64,000 nucleotides of DNA from Shinisaurus crocodilurus (Eukaryota > Chordata > Lepidosauria > Squamata > Shinisauridae). The first letter of the stretch is position 1; the number at the start of each line of letters is the position of its first letter. The stretch lies in NCBI GenBank assembly GCA_021292165.1, contig CM037879.1, positions 281,431,772 to 281,495,771 on the forward strand. Reading direction: 5' to 3'. Shown piece after piece: positions 12,176 through 24,290 of the stretch. The position numbers and the translations under genes were made by a program. The notes beneath the pieces are model-generated. The model saw only the letters and a program-made list of their open reading frames with translations. It did no database searches and was not told the DNA's origin.

Positions 12176-12295
12176 ACAGATAATTGAAGACTGCTGTCAT
12201 GTCGCCTCTTAATCTTCTCTTCTCCAGGCTAAACATACCCCGCTCTTTCAACTGTTCCTCATAGGACTTGTACAGTCCCTTACATAACCACCACT
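12176..12295 (-). mobile_element. CR1 LINE ORF2 fragment
   Basis: CATGTCGCCTCTTAATCTTC, CCAGGCTAAACATACCC and TGTTCCTCATAGGACTTG are the minus-strand image of the RRLRGD/MFSL/PYEERL region of CR1 ORF2, decayed. The following 12.3-13.06 kb shows nothing recognised. Confidence 0.65.
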
Positions 12296-13061
12296 GATAT
12301 CAGACACCTTTCTCTGTTTTTCTTTACACATGTCCTAAAATGGTGGGCTCTGAAAGCAACTTCGAAGTTGCTAACTGTTCCTTATCATTGATATACAGCT
12401 ATTAGGCTTCGATCCAATATTCTACTAAGACTTATGGGACTGCTTCAGAGCGCGTGTCTCAATGCTGCAATCTCACAGCAACATTAAAAATGCTACTACT
12501 GGTACATGACAAATTAATATGTGGGAAAGTGGACAAAACTAATATTCTTCAGAAAATACTTTTCCCTTAAGAGCAGTCAGTATTTTAAGAGCTGAAAATG
12601 AGTTTTTGGAAGGAAACATTGGATACTAATAATTAGATTATTGCGTGAGCCACTCTGCAAACTTTTTGTTATAGGGTAGCATATAAATATAATAAATAAA
12701 GAGCCAGACAATTTTCTTCCGCTTCCTCATAATCAACTGTACTTCAAAATAGGTAGGTAGTTTTGTAACCTCCAACTTCTGAATCTACTATAACGATGTA
12801 TTATGGTGACAAGGAATTTACATAATTTCAAATAGGCTTCCTTGACTGAACTGAATATTTTCAAATACTTTGTTTTGGCACAATAGGTAGTTCTAATGAT
12901 CAGTAATGCATTGCGAATGGAGACTGAGTAGGCTTTACCTGCAGAGAAGGAACAGCTGCAGGGAGCTTGCTTTGCCCTTCCCTGCCAGAAGGAACACCTA
13001 TGAGAACTTTGAAACGAAGACCAGGTGCCTGAGTTTTGCTTTTTTGGCTGCCATCACCTAT

Positions 13062-13228
13062 AGAGGCCTGTGGCTCACGCTGGCTCAGCTTCTCTGAGTG
13101 TGGAAAGCTAAGCCGGGTCAGGCCTGGTTGTTACTTGGATGGGAGACCCCTCCTCTAGTTTCCTGCACTGAACAGGGGGTTGGACTTGATGGCCTTGTAG
13201 GCCCCTTCCAACTCCATGATCTATGAAT
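13062..13228 (+). mobile_element. 5S rRNA-derived SINE with CR1 tail, copy 2
   Basis: A CTGGCTCAGCTTCTCTGAGT head is followed by the 5S internal-promoter region (AGCTAAGCCGGGTCAGGCC, then TTACTTGGATGGGAGACC) and the CR1-like tail (ACAGGGGGTTGGACTTGATG to CTATGAA). Confidence 0.85.
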
Positions 13229-13362
13229 GAACCTCCCCCTGAGGGATTCTTCCTCAGAGCGAGGCATCGGTGGGGAGCTGGCCTTGGAGATCGCACTGGC
13301 GATCTCCAAAGCTGCCTCACCCATAATGCCTCACTCTGAGGAAGGACCCATTGGGGGAGGCA
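13229..13362. repeat. imperfect palindrome next to the 5S-SINE
   Basis: The left arm (CCTCCCCCTGAGGGATTC, CCTCAGAGCGAGGCATC, TTGGAGATCGC) is repeated inverted in the right arm (GCGATCTCCAAAG, GCCTCACTCTGAGGAAGG, TTGGGGGAGGC). It is probably a non-autonomous DNA transposon; ends and TSD are unresolved. Confidence 0.5.
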
Positions 13363-14755
13363 TTTGGTCTGGGTGCTTCTTTGGAGAGCCAGATCAGGCA
13401 CTATGTGTTAGGGAAAGGGAATTGGTATATCGTAGCGGAGGTATGTGGAAAACGTTACCACTAACTTACTCAAAACTACAAGGCAGTGCTCACCATGTGG
13501 CCTGACCCAGAAAGGCTATTTAGGATTAAAAGACAATCCAGACTAGTTATAGCAAACAAAACAGCAGGTTTATTGTATTCACAACATCTGGTGTTCTGGC
13601 ATGCTTGTTAGCCCACCATGCAGGCACAGCTTAGAGTCTGTTGGAAATCAGCATGGCTGGAAGAGAGCCAGCCAGGTACATGTTGCTTTGTGAAGGCCCG
13701 GAAAAGAGAGAGGGAATTTCCTCTAAGATTCCCAGGTGTGGGAGGAAGTGGGTGTGGCTAGGCAGGATAGTTCCCATTAACCCACTAGCTGAAGTGAAGT
13801 ACCCATTCTTCAAATGGATTAAAAAAACTGATTACTTTCTACCCCATTGGCGGCATAACATCTAAGATTTAATGAATTGCGTAGCTATGTGGCTAGTACT
13901 TCTTGGTACACTATGTTCGAAGTTTTACCCTCCCACACTAATATCACCAAGTTACTTGGTTTACTAACCATCGAACACACTACATAAAATTGCCCGTGAG
14001 AGAAGCAATTTTGCCTTACATTGATGCCAGCCTCTTTTAAGGATTGTCCCTGGACTTATTGATAGTCCTTGCAAAGCATACTCTATCTCCCCCAGGCTGT
14101 TAGGATCAGAATAAGAATGGATTTCAGCTTTCAGCTACTTAAGGTGAGTTCAGACTTAATCTTTCCTTCAGCAATGTAAATGCAGGAAATCTGCATAACA
14201 AAGGCAAGGCCTAGTCAGAGCTATTAGGAGTCAATTAGCAGTTGAAAAACCTTAAATCATCATAACAATCCTTTCCCTCAATGGATTTCTTTACTTTTTG
14301 AAGGAGGTGTTTTCTGCTCTTCCTGGAAATTAAAAGATACTAAAATGACTTGTGGATGGCTTCTACTGTCTCCCCACTGCCTGTGGACACAGAAACACCC
14401 CAGATACAGCATTGTTATGCAGATTTTTTTTGGTTCATTTTATGTGCCAGGCATGTTTGGTTATAGCAAGAAAATTGTAAAAGGCAGGTGGCTGAAATTT
14501 GGTAATATTGTTTACTACCCTGTTTTATGCAAAGTCCTAACCAGGACAGGATTGTAGGTCTATTTATGTGTAAATTTCACCACAGAATGTGAGCCTGGGG
14601 TAAGAAAAGCTCCCGAAGATGAAGGTTTAAGAAAGTTTTCACAACACAGTTTTTATTAGTGATCTGTAAGCAACAACCATGTCAAATTTCAGCTTTCTAG
14701 CTGAACAAGAAATAGGAGATATATTGATGAGTCAGTGAGTCAGGGCTTTTGCTTA
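13363..14755. other. stretch without recognised genes
   Basis: Unique-looking sequence with short open frames that match no family I recognise. Confidence 0.45.
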
Positions 14756-14780
14756 TATATATATATATATATATATATTC
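14755..14780. repeat. (TA)n microsatellite
   Basis: About twelve uninterrupted TA units. The flanking 14.8-15.73 kb shows no recognised gene. Confidence 0.9.
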
Positions 14781-15738
14781 CTATCCTAGTGACCCTATGC
14801 ATACAAAGTTACCCATATGTCTAACACTATGGTGGGCCAATGCTTCGATCCGAGAACTCACAGGATGAGGCATTGGCTCTCCAGAGTGGCCACCAGCCCA
14901 CTCTATGCCTTACTCTTCCCGTTGCAGCAGCATTGGTTTCTGCCAGCACATCATTAGCGCTAGTGTGGAATGCCATCACTGGCTACTACCCATTGCTCAG
15001 AAGAAGTCAGCCCTGGAATCCATTCCTTGTGCTAGACCTTTGCTCCAAAGTGTATATATTAATCATAATAAGGAGACTGCCTCTGAGCATATGTAGGTGC
15101 TTTCTCCTCTTAACTGAGCAATGGCAGAGAGCCATTCATGCATGTCTGGGAATAGCAGCATCCTGGCATATTGCTCTTCTTTTCAGAAAATAAGCACCAC
15201 TCAGGAGTGTTGCCAGAATCAGCAGAATTATGATTGTAATCCAAAATTTACTTTGCTTACCAGTATTCACTTGGGTAGACATTTTTAGATTCCATGTTTA
15301 TTTTCCAAAAGATGACACAATAAATACTATAAAACTGTTTCAACTGCTCTGTCATATACAATTGTTTCTAAACTGGGTCTAAGAGAGACTAAATCCCAGC
15401 AGTTTAGATTCAATAATTTATGATAAACAAATTTCCTCCCCACTTTTCTGTCCTCAGGGCATGCTTACGGTTTTTAATCTAAATGATGCTCATTTATAAG
15501 GTAACTGCTGGCTGTTCTTTAAAGATTTCATTTTTCAAACAGTGTAGTTGTATATTTAGGAAATACTTTCCAACTCCATTTTCAGCACAGATCTGTTAAT
15601 ATTGCAGTAAATTCCTTAACCTTCACTAAGCTATGTGTATATTTTAAAATCAACAATTTTCTTGGGCCTGATATAACCCAAAGAAGGAAGTTCTCTGCAT
15701 GGCCGGAGCTAGGTGCGCCTGGCGCCTACCCTCTATTC

Positions 15739-15865
15739 CAGGGCTCCCCAACCTTGGGTCCCCGATGTTGCTGGACTACAGCTCCCTTGCCATTAGCCAT
15801 GCTAGCTGGGTATGCTGGGAGCTGTAGGCCAGCAACATCTGGGGACCCAAGGTTGGAGAGCCCTG
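15739..15865. mobile_element. palindromic hAT MITE, family P subfamily 2
   Basis: Ends CAGGGCTCCCCAACC and GGTTGGAGAGCCCTG bound a 127-bp palindrome flanked by the perfect 8-bp TSD CTCTATTC (15731-15738 and 15866-15873). The core (ACTACAGCTCCC, TGCTGGGAGCTGTAG) is related to family P but diverged. A one-arm relative lies at 30137-30205. Confidence 0.9.
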
Positions 15866-15889
15866 CTCTATTCTTTCAGGTGCCAGGTA

Positions 15890-16021
15890 AAGACCTTTTT
15901 ATTTGCCCAACATTTTGATGGTTGATTTTATTCATTTTATTATTGCCACTGTACCCCTGGATTCAATTTATTTTGGCTGCTTGGTTTTTTCTTGTTACAT
16001 TTTTATATGTCTGTGTTTTTA

Positions 16022-16055
<34 letters not shown>

Positions 16056-16165
16056 GTTGTTGTTGATGATGTTTTTGTTTTAGTGTTGCTTTGTTTTGTA
16101 AACCACCCAGGGAGCCTTTTGGCTGATGGGTGGAGAATAAATATATTAAATATATAAATAATAAA
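15890..16165 (+). mobile_element. LINE 3' end with (ATT)n, L2-like
   Basis: AGGTAAAGACCTTTTTATTTG leads into a T-rich 3' UTR, an (ATT)n expansion at about 16023-16055 and the ending AAACCACCCAGGGAGCC, GGTGGAGAATAAATATA, typical of L2-like LINE tails. There is no coding frame. Confidence 0.5.
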
Positions 16166-16169
16166 TAGG

Positions 16170-16880
16170 TGAAAAGATTTTTGTCACTTTTGACTAGGCC
16201 TCTGGCCAACAGAGTCCACCAGAAGATCGGACTTCTGGTGGGGAAAATGGCGATCTGACATCTTCAGCAATAGCTGAGGGCACAACCCGGTGTAAAAATC
16301 GGCTGGGAGTGATTCCAGTCGGCATATATCTTCCTGGATAAGGGAAGATTCTTTGAGATATGCCTTTCATATTCTAAAGGTCGCTTCTTCATGAGTCATC
16401 TGCTGTCCCCGCAGTTTTTCTCGTGGGAGGTGCCCAGGAATGAAGGATTTACATCCTGCTCGAATGCTGTGTTGGAGATCTGAATGGTCTTTAAGGTCTG
16501 CCTACCCCCATTTCTTTAATATTTACTTAACTGTTTAGGAATGAAGAGAGGTTTTCTCGACAACAAAGCTGACTCTTCTTACTGGGAGTAAAGATGTTTT
16601 TCTGTGACTACAAGAGATTTTGGAAAGTCTTCTAAAACTAAGAATTAAGGTTAAAAGCTTCACAGAGTGAAAAAGTTTGAAAACGGGAAAGAAAGAGGTT
16701 TTTTAATCCAGAAGATCAAAGGCCATCTTAATTTCCCGGTATCCAAACACAGAGCACATACAGATGATGACCATGGTATCCTGGGCTGAGTCTTCTCCCG
16801 TGGCAGTAACTTGGTTGTCTGCATCTTCCTGCCAAGTGCTACAGAGAACTGAACCGAGACACCAGAAGAAAAGAAAAAGG
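16170..16880. other. unrecognised stretch, possibly LINE 5' region
   Basis: Contains TGGTGGGGAAAATGGCGATC and purine-rich blocks reminiscent of a LINE 5' region, but no ORF1 or ORF2 similarity supports this. No gene recognised. Confidence 0.25.
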
Positions 16881-16884
16881 CCAC

Positions 16885-17050
16885 TCTCAAGCAATATCAC
16901 TGGTCCATCTAGTTCAGTGTTCTCAGTACTGATTGGCAGCAGGCTCTCCAGGGTTTTAAACAGGGGTCTTCCTTGCCCTTGCTGGAGATGCTGGGGATTA
17001 AACTTGGGACCTTTGCATGCAAAGCATGTGTTCTGCCACTTCCCCAAATA
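16885..17050 (-). mobile_element. tRNA-Ala-like SINE, decayed
   Basis: CACTGGTCCATCTAGTTCAG, GGCTCTCCAGGGTTTT and GGGGATTAAACTTGGGACC, then TGCATGCAAAGCATGTG, form the minus-strand image of the tRNA-related SINE seen better at 56.8-56.97 kb. Confidence 0.7.
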
Positions 17051-17165
17051 CCATCCATTTATTGACAACTGATGGTATTTCCTCCTTATATTTGGTTCTG
17101 ACAGTTACATGGTTTTATTTGATTTTGATCCGCCTTGATATACGGGTTGTTCTGTAATGTCTCAG

Positions 17166-17759
17166 CAGGGCCGGTGTCAAAGGTAGGCATGGTTGGGCAC
17201 CTGCTGAGGGTCCACACCCCAGCAGGGGCCCATAGACAAGAGCCACCTGGAGTTGCTTCTCCTCACCATTTATTTTTATTTATTTATTTTATTATATTTA
17301 TACCCCACCTTTTTTCCTGAAAGGAACCCAAGGCGGCTTACATAATCCTCCTCCTCCTCCTCCTCCTCTCCATTTTATCCTCACAACAACCCTGTGAGGT
17401 AGGTTAGGCTGAGAGTCAGTGACTGGCCCAAAGTCACCCAGTGAGTTTCATGGCCGAGTGGGGACTCGAACCCAGATCTTCCGAGTCCCCAATCCAACAC
17501 TCTAACCACTTGTTCACCTGCCTCTTTCTCTGGCCCGGACAACGGTGGTGAGGAGGAGGAGGAGTAGATGCCACGGCCCGCTTGCCTACTGGCTCCCTGC
17601 CTGTCAAGCAAGCAAGCAAGTGGTAGCAATTATGGGAAAGAGGATGAGGAACAGAAGCAGCTAGTGACGATGGTGGTGAGAAGGTAGACTCATTGAGGGA
17701 GTGGGCCCTTTGAGGGTGTCTTGCCCAGAAGAGGCCCCCAAAACCTGGAGCTGGCACAG
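17166..17759. mobile_element. hAT-like element, family M, copy 1
   Basis: It begins CAGGGCCGGTGTCAAAGG and ends AACCTGGAGCTGGCACAG, with flanks TGTCTCAG and TGTCTCGC (6/8). The body has GTAGGCATGGTTGGGCACCT, TGGGAAAGAGG and GTGGTGAGAAGGTAGACTCA. A Sauria SINE splits it. Related copies lie at 21.6, 45.5, 53.6 and 60.6 kb. It is non-coding, and the short terminal match makes the superfamily tentative. Confidence 0.55.
17269..17512 (-). mobile_element. Sauria SINE, copy 3, nested in family M
   Basis: The inverted tail ATTATATTTATACCCCACC leads to a complete body (CCTCACAACAACCCTGTGAG) and a tRNA-like head complement (CCAATCCAACACTCTAACCA). Confidence 0.9.
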
Positions 17760-18414
17760 TGTCTCGCCCACCTGTTCAACGCGTCAGCATACATTTGGCC
17801 TTCATTTTTGGAACCTGGTTTTTCCCCTGACGCAGAGCCAGAATTCACAAGCATCACTACCTTTAAAGACTTCAAAATGGCTGAACAGCTTGCCCAGGCA
17901 ATGGTGGCTCATTCAATCTACTCCTGGCAAGCCAACTTTTCTGTCCTTCCCACCCCCCCTGCAGTGAGGTGCAACCAAACTTTAGGTGCCAGGTATGACC
18001 ACACTGGATTGCCTCAGAAACAGGGAGCAAAAACTGTATGAACTTGAGTTGCCATCCACATTTTCCCTGAAGTAAAATATGGAATGAATTATGAGAGTTT
18101 TTCCTCAGGTGAAACATCTGAGAAATGTCTCAGAAAGCAAAACGAGTTTTGATAAGACAAGAGACATTTCTCTGGGGTGTTCCACACATACATAGGCTGC
18201 TAGCAAATTCTGGGTAAAGTGAAATAGGTAGTAGTGAATGACAGTATTTATTGTTTCTCCTTCTCTTTCTTACTACTGTTATTACCCATTAATATCCATG
18301 ACACTTTTAAGTATAGGAGGAGCTTGCAATCTAACATTTGACACAGGGGAAACAGAAGAGAGGGAAATTGTAGCAGGGATAAATAGGAAGGAACAAGTAA
18401 TTATTTCAGTTACA

Positions 18415-18500
18415 GTTCTGCACCCACTTACTTGGGAGTAAAGCCCATCGAACTTAATGGGACTTCTAAGCAGACATGCATAGAGTTGCACTGCTATTCT
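18415..18500 (-). repeat. repeat G copy
   Basis: CACTTACTTGGGAGTAAAGC, CTTAATGGGACTTCTAAGCA and GCATAGAGTTGCACTGC match the short palindromic family G. Confidence 0.55.
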
Positions 18501-18524
18501 CTGAGGCATTTTGGGAGGCAGCTC

Positions 18525-18730
18525 AAGACATACATCTTCGTACAGGCTTTCCCTAACGTGTGACCCAGTCTGTTACAGTTATGGTTTTATAGCCGATCAG
18601 CGATTGTTTCATTGTTGTATTTTATTGCTGTATTTTAGTGTTGATGTTGTCATTATGTTCACCGCTTCCATAATTTTGTTGGGAAGCAATGTATAAATTG
18701 GTGAAATGTAATAAATAAAATTTAAAAACA
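18525..18730 (+). mobile_element. LINE 3' UTR/tail, L2-like
   Basis: CAAGACATACATCTTC..CAGGCTTTCCC, a T-rich tract, TTGTTGGGAAGCAATGTAT and the A-rich AATGTAATAAATAAA end resemble L2-like 3' ends. Tentative. Confidence 0.4.
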
Positions 18731-19122
18731 AAACAAAACAAGGGGCCAGTTATGGAGGAAGCAGGAGCCCTTTGGACCTCTGAGGATGGTGGAGCTGGAG
18801 GAGCGAAGCTCATAGGTGGAGGTGCAGATCCTCTCTCGGCCCGAGGGCCGAATTCCATTTCAGAGAAGCTCTCGGGGGCCACATTCCAGTGGTGGGCGGG
18901 GCCAGAGGCAAAAGGGGGTGTGGCCAAAAATACCAGTGTATTTTATCTTAAAGCTCTTCCTCCCAGTAACTAAGCCTTAGGAGCGGCATTGCACCCTTTT
19001 AGAATTGGGGGGGGGGGGACTGCGCAAAAGCCAGGAAACCACCACATGATCAGTGGTCGGGGAAAAGGGGGTGGAGCCAAGGGAAACCTGGCTCTGAGGT
19101 TCTGCAATGCATCCCTGTAGAA

Positions 19123-19192
19123 CAGTGTTCTCCAACCTTGGGTCCCCAGATGTTTTTGGCCTACAACTCCCAGCATGCCCCAGCCAGCACTG
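19123..19192. mobile_element. 70-bp half copy of family P with intact TSD
   Basis: It starts CAGTGTTCTCCAACCTTGGG and runs through one arm to CCCAGCCAGCACTG, where only the final CACTG of the other end is kept. The perfect 8-bp TSD CTGTAGAA flanks it (19115-19122 and 19193-19200). Confidence 0.88.
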
Positions 19193-19199
19193 CTGTAGA

Positions 19200-21079
19200 A
19201 CTTTATACAGTGGGACAGCCTCTCCTGAGCAAAACTGAGACCAACACTGAAGAAAACAAAATGCTTTGCATCTGATATAGGATCCCACCCCACCTCCCCT
19301 TTAGAAAGGGAAGTTTTAGATTTAATTTACCTCTTTAGAGGGAAAGTACATTGTAGGGTGTGTGTATTTTAATAGAAAATTACTCAGGCTGCATAAATGC
19401 AAAAAACAACATGTCAGTAATCACACAAATGCGATTTTCTTACCCAGGCTCTTTATTTCAGTGCTGAATAAAAATGATTGAAACGTCATGTTTTTAAAGC
19501 TCTTTCTTCTGGTAATGAGAGCAGTTTGGTTACTAAAGGATAGGTTGGAAGAAAGCAAGAATACTGTGGCATATTCAATGTCCTATCCTACTTCATCCAT
19601 GTGTAGACTATGGAAATAGTTGTGTGTCAACAATTTTTAAGACAGTCATTGTGACAGAGAACAAGGAGAAACATAATTGCATGGGGGGAAATAGCCAAGA
19701 AATCTAAACTGAGGATGCATAATTAAATTGTATAATAACAATGATTATTATAATATCCTCTGTTTATGTTCTCAGGGTAGGGCCGGCCCTACCCTGAAGC
19801 AGTGTGAAACATTTGCTTCAGGCGGCAGATGCTGGGAGGTGACAGCAAGGTACAGAGAGACCTGTGTGCCATGCAGCCTGCCTGCTCTGTGCCCCCTAAC
19901 TTAGTCTGCTGCCTTCAGGTGCAGTTGAAGATGCTGCCCCATAGTGTCAAAGACAGATGTATCTGCCAGTCCAGTTAGCTTTTGTACATGGAATGTGAGG
20001 GGGGCGCCATCTTGTTCTTCACCTCAGGCAGCAATATTCGGCCATCCCTGTCCCAGAGCCATCTAGTCTCTTTTTGAACATAATGTTGGACTAGATTGAC
20101 CTGAGTCGGATCTGCAAAGGCGATTGTTATGTTCCTATGCTCTAGGAATGGGCATTGTAAACTGAACTATAAATATTTTACAACAAGGCAAGAAGAGCTG
20201 TGATTATATTTTCTTGATGAATATGGAGTGGACCACTGTGACTAAGTAGAAGAATGGCTGTTCTGGGATAAGAGACATCCCTTCAAATAAACACAATCTG
20301 ACTGATCTATTCTAGAGAGACGGATGTTCATCTTTTTCCTTTGTCTGTAAGCAATGTAACTTCAAGGAGCAAATTAGTGAATAATTTCTCTTAATTCCTG
20401 AGTATTTCGAGGCATTAATTTCTCAGGGTCGCTGACCTGTTGCTTTGGGGGATTTTGCATGCATATAAATCAAACGACATACAGCTCTGGTAAAAAGGTT
20501 CTCACCGACTACAGAAGGAGCAAGCCGCCAACTCCCCATGACGATGGCTCAGCGTGATTGCTCTACAAATGGCTTGAGGACTGAAGGCTAAACCTTCACT
20601 CCTCAGAGATGTGGAGGGAAGCATTCATCACCGGAGAAGACATACTGCTGGTCTCGGTCAGCTGGGCTAGACTGTGTATAGTGGGTCAGTCTACTCTGAG
20701 GAAGATAAAGCTTTCCCATGACCTATAGGGAACACTGTGAGGCAGGTTCACAGATGTTTTGTATTATGGAAGTTGGACAACTGTTGTCAACAGCCACAAG
20801 AATCTCTCCACTTGAAAATAAATACAGCACAATGCTAAATGGTGACCAGGGGGTGGGGGGAAGCTACCAGCAACAGCAAAGTTAAGAACTATGGGAAAGG
20901 GGATCTTTTTGAGGGTGTTTATGTTGAAAGCTTTCAAAAATTGCTTTTTTAAAAAAGAGAGAAAGTCTGTCTTCCAGTTTCCCAGTGGATAATAAACGGT
21001 AGGATACGTATTATTACAATTTGCGAAGCATTCACCGTTTTGACTCAAATGGACCCATAATTGGCACGACCCTCCTGCT
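19200..21079. other. mostly unrecognised stretch
   Basis: No exon seen. 19773-20045 has possible hAT-like ends (CAGGGTAGGGCCGGCC, GGCCATCCCTG) around an element mentioning GCTTCAGGCGGCAG, without a confirmed TSD. 20065-20140 (TAATGTTGGACTAGATTGAC) resembles the shared LINE tail. The rest is unique. Confidence 0.4.
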
Positions 21080-21443
21080 CAGGGGTAGGCAACCTTTTCT
21101 GGGCCATGCCCATGGGCACATTTTGCAATTTGATAAAGTGTGTCCTGGGAACCACCACAAAATGGCTGCCATGGGAGGTATGGCACAGGACATGAAACCA
21201 GCCCAAGAAACTGAGTACAGGCAGAGGTGGGGTTTAAACCCCAACTTATTAAACAAATCTGTTGAATCCATAGTTTTCAGCACCAACAGAAACCGGTTTT
21301 ACAGCAATCCTAGCTGCCAGTAAGAAAAAGTTTTAATTTTTTTTTAAAAAAAAATGGGGCCAGGGTGAACGCACCTTGGCGGATGCCAAGAAAGGTGTCT
21401 GGGGGTACATTGGTGCCCATTGGCACCACATTGCCTACCCCTG
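21080..21443. mobile_element. non-autonomous hAT element
   Basis: The left end CAGGGGTAGGCAACC and right end CATTGCCTACCCCTG match at 13/15 as terminal inverted repeats. The flanking 8 bp no longer match. The interior has an A/T run near 21335-21352 and no frame. Confidence 0.65.
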
Positions 21444-21647
21444 ATCTATGTGTGCAGAGGGCAAGGTACGCCGCAACTGTGGGTTGATGGGGAAAGCCTG
21501 ATATTCCAAAGGCTTCCAGGCAATGCTTTTGGGTAGGGGGCGAGCGGATTGCTTGTCAGGCCATAGCAATGGTGAAGCTCAGACAGTTGGGCTCCAGGAT
21601 GGGAGTGGTGTTGGTGGAGCTGGGAGGCAATCCAATTGTGGTCCAAT

Positions 21648-22049
21648 CAGTGCCAGCCCCAGGTTTTTTGGGGGGGGCATGGGTAAGCCACCCTCAGTGG
21701 GACCCCTACCTTAGTGAATTTACTTTCTCGCCACCATGGTCACCAACTGCTGTTGCTCCTTTTATATCCTCTTTCTCATCACTGCTGCCACTTGCGTGCT
21801 TGACAAGCATAGAGCCAGGGAGCAAGTTGGCAGGGACTTCTACTGTTCCTCCTCCTCCCCCTCCTCTTCTTCCTCCTCCTCCTCCTCCTCACTATGACTG
21901 TTGTCTGAGCCAGGGTGAGAGGCAGGTGAACAAGCAGGTGGCAGTGAAGAAGAGGTGGAGCAACTCCAGGGAGCTCTAGTCAGTGGGCCCCTGCCGGGTG
22001 TGGGCCCTTGGCAGGCACCCAACCATACCTACCTTTGACGCTGTCCCTG
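21648..22049. mobile_element. hAT-like element, family M, copy 2
   Basis: Inverted relative to the 17.2 kb copy. It starts CAGTGCCAGCCCCAGG and ends GACGCTGTCCCTG, with flanks GGTCCAAT and GGCCCAAA (6/8). It contains a CCTCCTCCTCCTCCTC expansion at 21846-21893. Non-coding. Confidence 0.55.
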
Positions 22050-22311
22050 GGCCCAAAACAGGTGTGGGTCGACATCCAAGACAGCAGCATTCATGGCAAA
22101 GGGACAAGGAGCATCCTCACCCAAAAAGCACATTGCTCAGAATGAGGAGCGTGTTTTTGAGACTATGGCTTGACGCGGGGCGGCCTGGTGGGAAGGGATT
22201 GGCATTTAGGGTCAGCTGACTTTGAGTGCTCAGGCAGCCTGGTACTGTCTGCAGCCTAGAAGAGGCCTTCTACCAAGGTTGCAATGGAACTATAGAGCAC
22301 TGGTAATCATT

Positions 22312-22512
22312 GGAGGGTGGTGACTATTTCGGAGGGGCCCCTAGTCCATTACAGCTTTTATTTGGAGCTTTATAGAAGCTATCTGTGGTACTCCATGGTG
22401 GTGAACCTATTTTGGGGGTGGAGTTCAGCACCATGGATTAGCTCCTATAAAACTCCAAATAAAATCTGCATTGGATTAGGAGCCCCACCAAAATAGGAGT
22501 CACCGGCCTCCC
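22312..22512. mobile_element. palindromic element (TGGTGAC ends), copy 1
   Basis: GGAGGGTGGTGACTATTTCG at the left is the inverted image of AAATAGGAGTCACCGGCCTCC at the right. The centre is CTCCATGGTGGTGAACCTAT. A second copy is at 27094-27303. TSD and superfamily are unresolved. Confidence 0.6.
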
Positions 22513-22519
22513 CTGCAGT

Positions 22520-23948
22520 GCAAGAGGTAGGGACTTCATGTTGAAACAAACACTGCTTCTTATGCTCCCAGTTCCCACAGTAGCCACTGTGAGCACAAGC
22601 TGATCACCACGTCACTGGGCTGTGGTAGATGTCAAAATGCACGCATTCAGGACCAAATCAGCTGATGATGCCACGTGGGTCTGCTCTTGTAACGCTCACG
22701 GTTTCTAGGGGTGCCATTTTATATTTTGGGTCAGGAAGCAACAGAGATTTGAGTAGCACGGCAAGATTCTTAGGAAGCTGTTTGCTCTGACACCACAACT
22801 TTCTCATCACTCTGACCACATGATGGGTTGCAGTATGCGACAAGAAGATGTCAACTCTGCAGGAAGGGTTTTTTTTAAGTTGACTGCCCAGTAAAAGGTT
22901 AAGATAGACTGTTATAGTCTAGTTAATGGGCAAAGGCAGAAACCAAACTTCTCTGAGAAGTCAAGGGTCAGGGTTCAGTGGAGCAAACCACTTGATTGAA
23001 TCAGGGGAGGGAAAACTGGATGTTGCCTAGCAATAAGTAAGTTAGTATGAAAAGGACCAAAGCTGGTCCTTTGCGCAGGTTCGGGTACCAAGGGGTTAAC
23101 CGACCAGGGTTAGTCTTTTACACACTGTCTGAGGCACCTAGGCAAAAGCCGCGGCCAATTTTAACGCTAGGACAGTGAAAGAAGCAGTCTTATGAATGGG
23201 AGCCACTACACTGTTTATAGGTAAACAGAGTTTAATTGAGTGTATCAAAACATACACAAAAAGGCAGTACGCAAAGCACGCGCCTGCAATTGACATGGGT
23301 ATAGAGCGAGTCGCAGTAACAGTACACACAAGGTTTACCTGGAATGACCCTGATTCCTCGACAGCCACGTAACTCAGCAGCTAGGCAAATTCAGCTAGTT
23401 TCACCAGGAGCTGCCCGGGGCTGGATCCTGAGGTCAGACTGAAGCCCTGGACCTTCGCGCAGCTTGCTGCCCAAGACCAACAACTTTTCTTTATACCCTC
23501 TTCTTGGCTCCCCCTCCCTCCTGCGTTGATTGCTTGAACTGAGTCAGGAATAACCTGTTTGGGGATGCTTCACAGCTCATTTGGCTGCCAGGGGAGGGGA
23601 AGCTGCCCGGGGGTATGCAGATGTGTCCCATTGTGAGCCTCATTGAAGGGCAGGAAAACAAGTGTGGTGGGGTGTGCGTGTGCGTGTGCCTGACCTGGCT
23701 TTCTCTTCACAGTTAGAAATTCCATTTTTCCTCTCTCTGACAGTTAAGCTGGTCCTACAGTTAACTGACTTAACTGACACTTGCTAGGGTTTAGCAAGGA
23801 GACGAGTTCTGTGTGTTTTCCTTACCGCACAGTATATGCAACATATAAGAAACTGTACTTACAAAGTCTGTAACCATCAAGCTTATAGTATCTGAGAAAT
23901 CATATGTTACTTCTGTTGTTTACTTTTAAGAGCATCTACTTTAGAAAC
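22520..23948. other. stretch without recognised genes
   Basis: No exon or named repeat seen. A C/T-rich region lies at 23495-23530 and GTGTGCGTGTGCGTGTG near 23670. Confidence 0.4.
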
Positions 23949-23951
23949 AAG

Positions 23952-23989
<38 letters not shown>

Positions 23990-24005
23990 GTGTTGTGTGT
24001 GTGTT
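23949..24005. repeat. (TG)n microsatellite
   Basis: A nearly pure GT run with one TTGTGTTGTG interruption. Confidence 0.92.
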
Positions 24006-24009
24006 GGGA

Positions 24010-24290
24010 GAACTCTGCTGCTGCTATTATGCTCTGCCATCATGATGCTCCACCTTAAATCTATACATTGGCTTCTCAGCCACTTCCAGGTCCAGTACAA
24101 GCTCTATGTCCTTAACTTCAAAGCCCTCCAAGGCCCCAAGGCCCCACCAGTGGTGCAGCTAGGTAATTTCAGACCGTGGACTTGTCTCCCACATGTTGAG
24201 ATTGTAAGCTCCTCAGGGCATGAACCTGCTCTCTCGTACCTTGTACAGTATAGAGTCATAACAGTTTGTAAGCATAGGCGGAAGCTGTGG
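24010..24290 (+). mobile_element. L2-like LINE 3' end
   Basis: A short reading frame gives LHLKSIHWLLSHFQVQYKLY, like the end of L2-type ORF2 (HWLP..RI..K....K). It is followed by the signature 3' UTR GAGATTGTAAGCTCCTCAGG. Confidence 0.65.

Noticed and set aside
19773..20045. Another hAT MITE with CAGGG/CCCTG ends
   Set aside because: The ends match weakly and no 8-bp duplication is visible, so it is only mentioned within the unannotated stretch.
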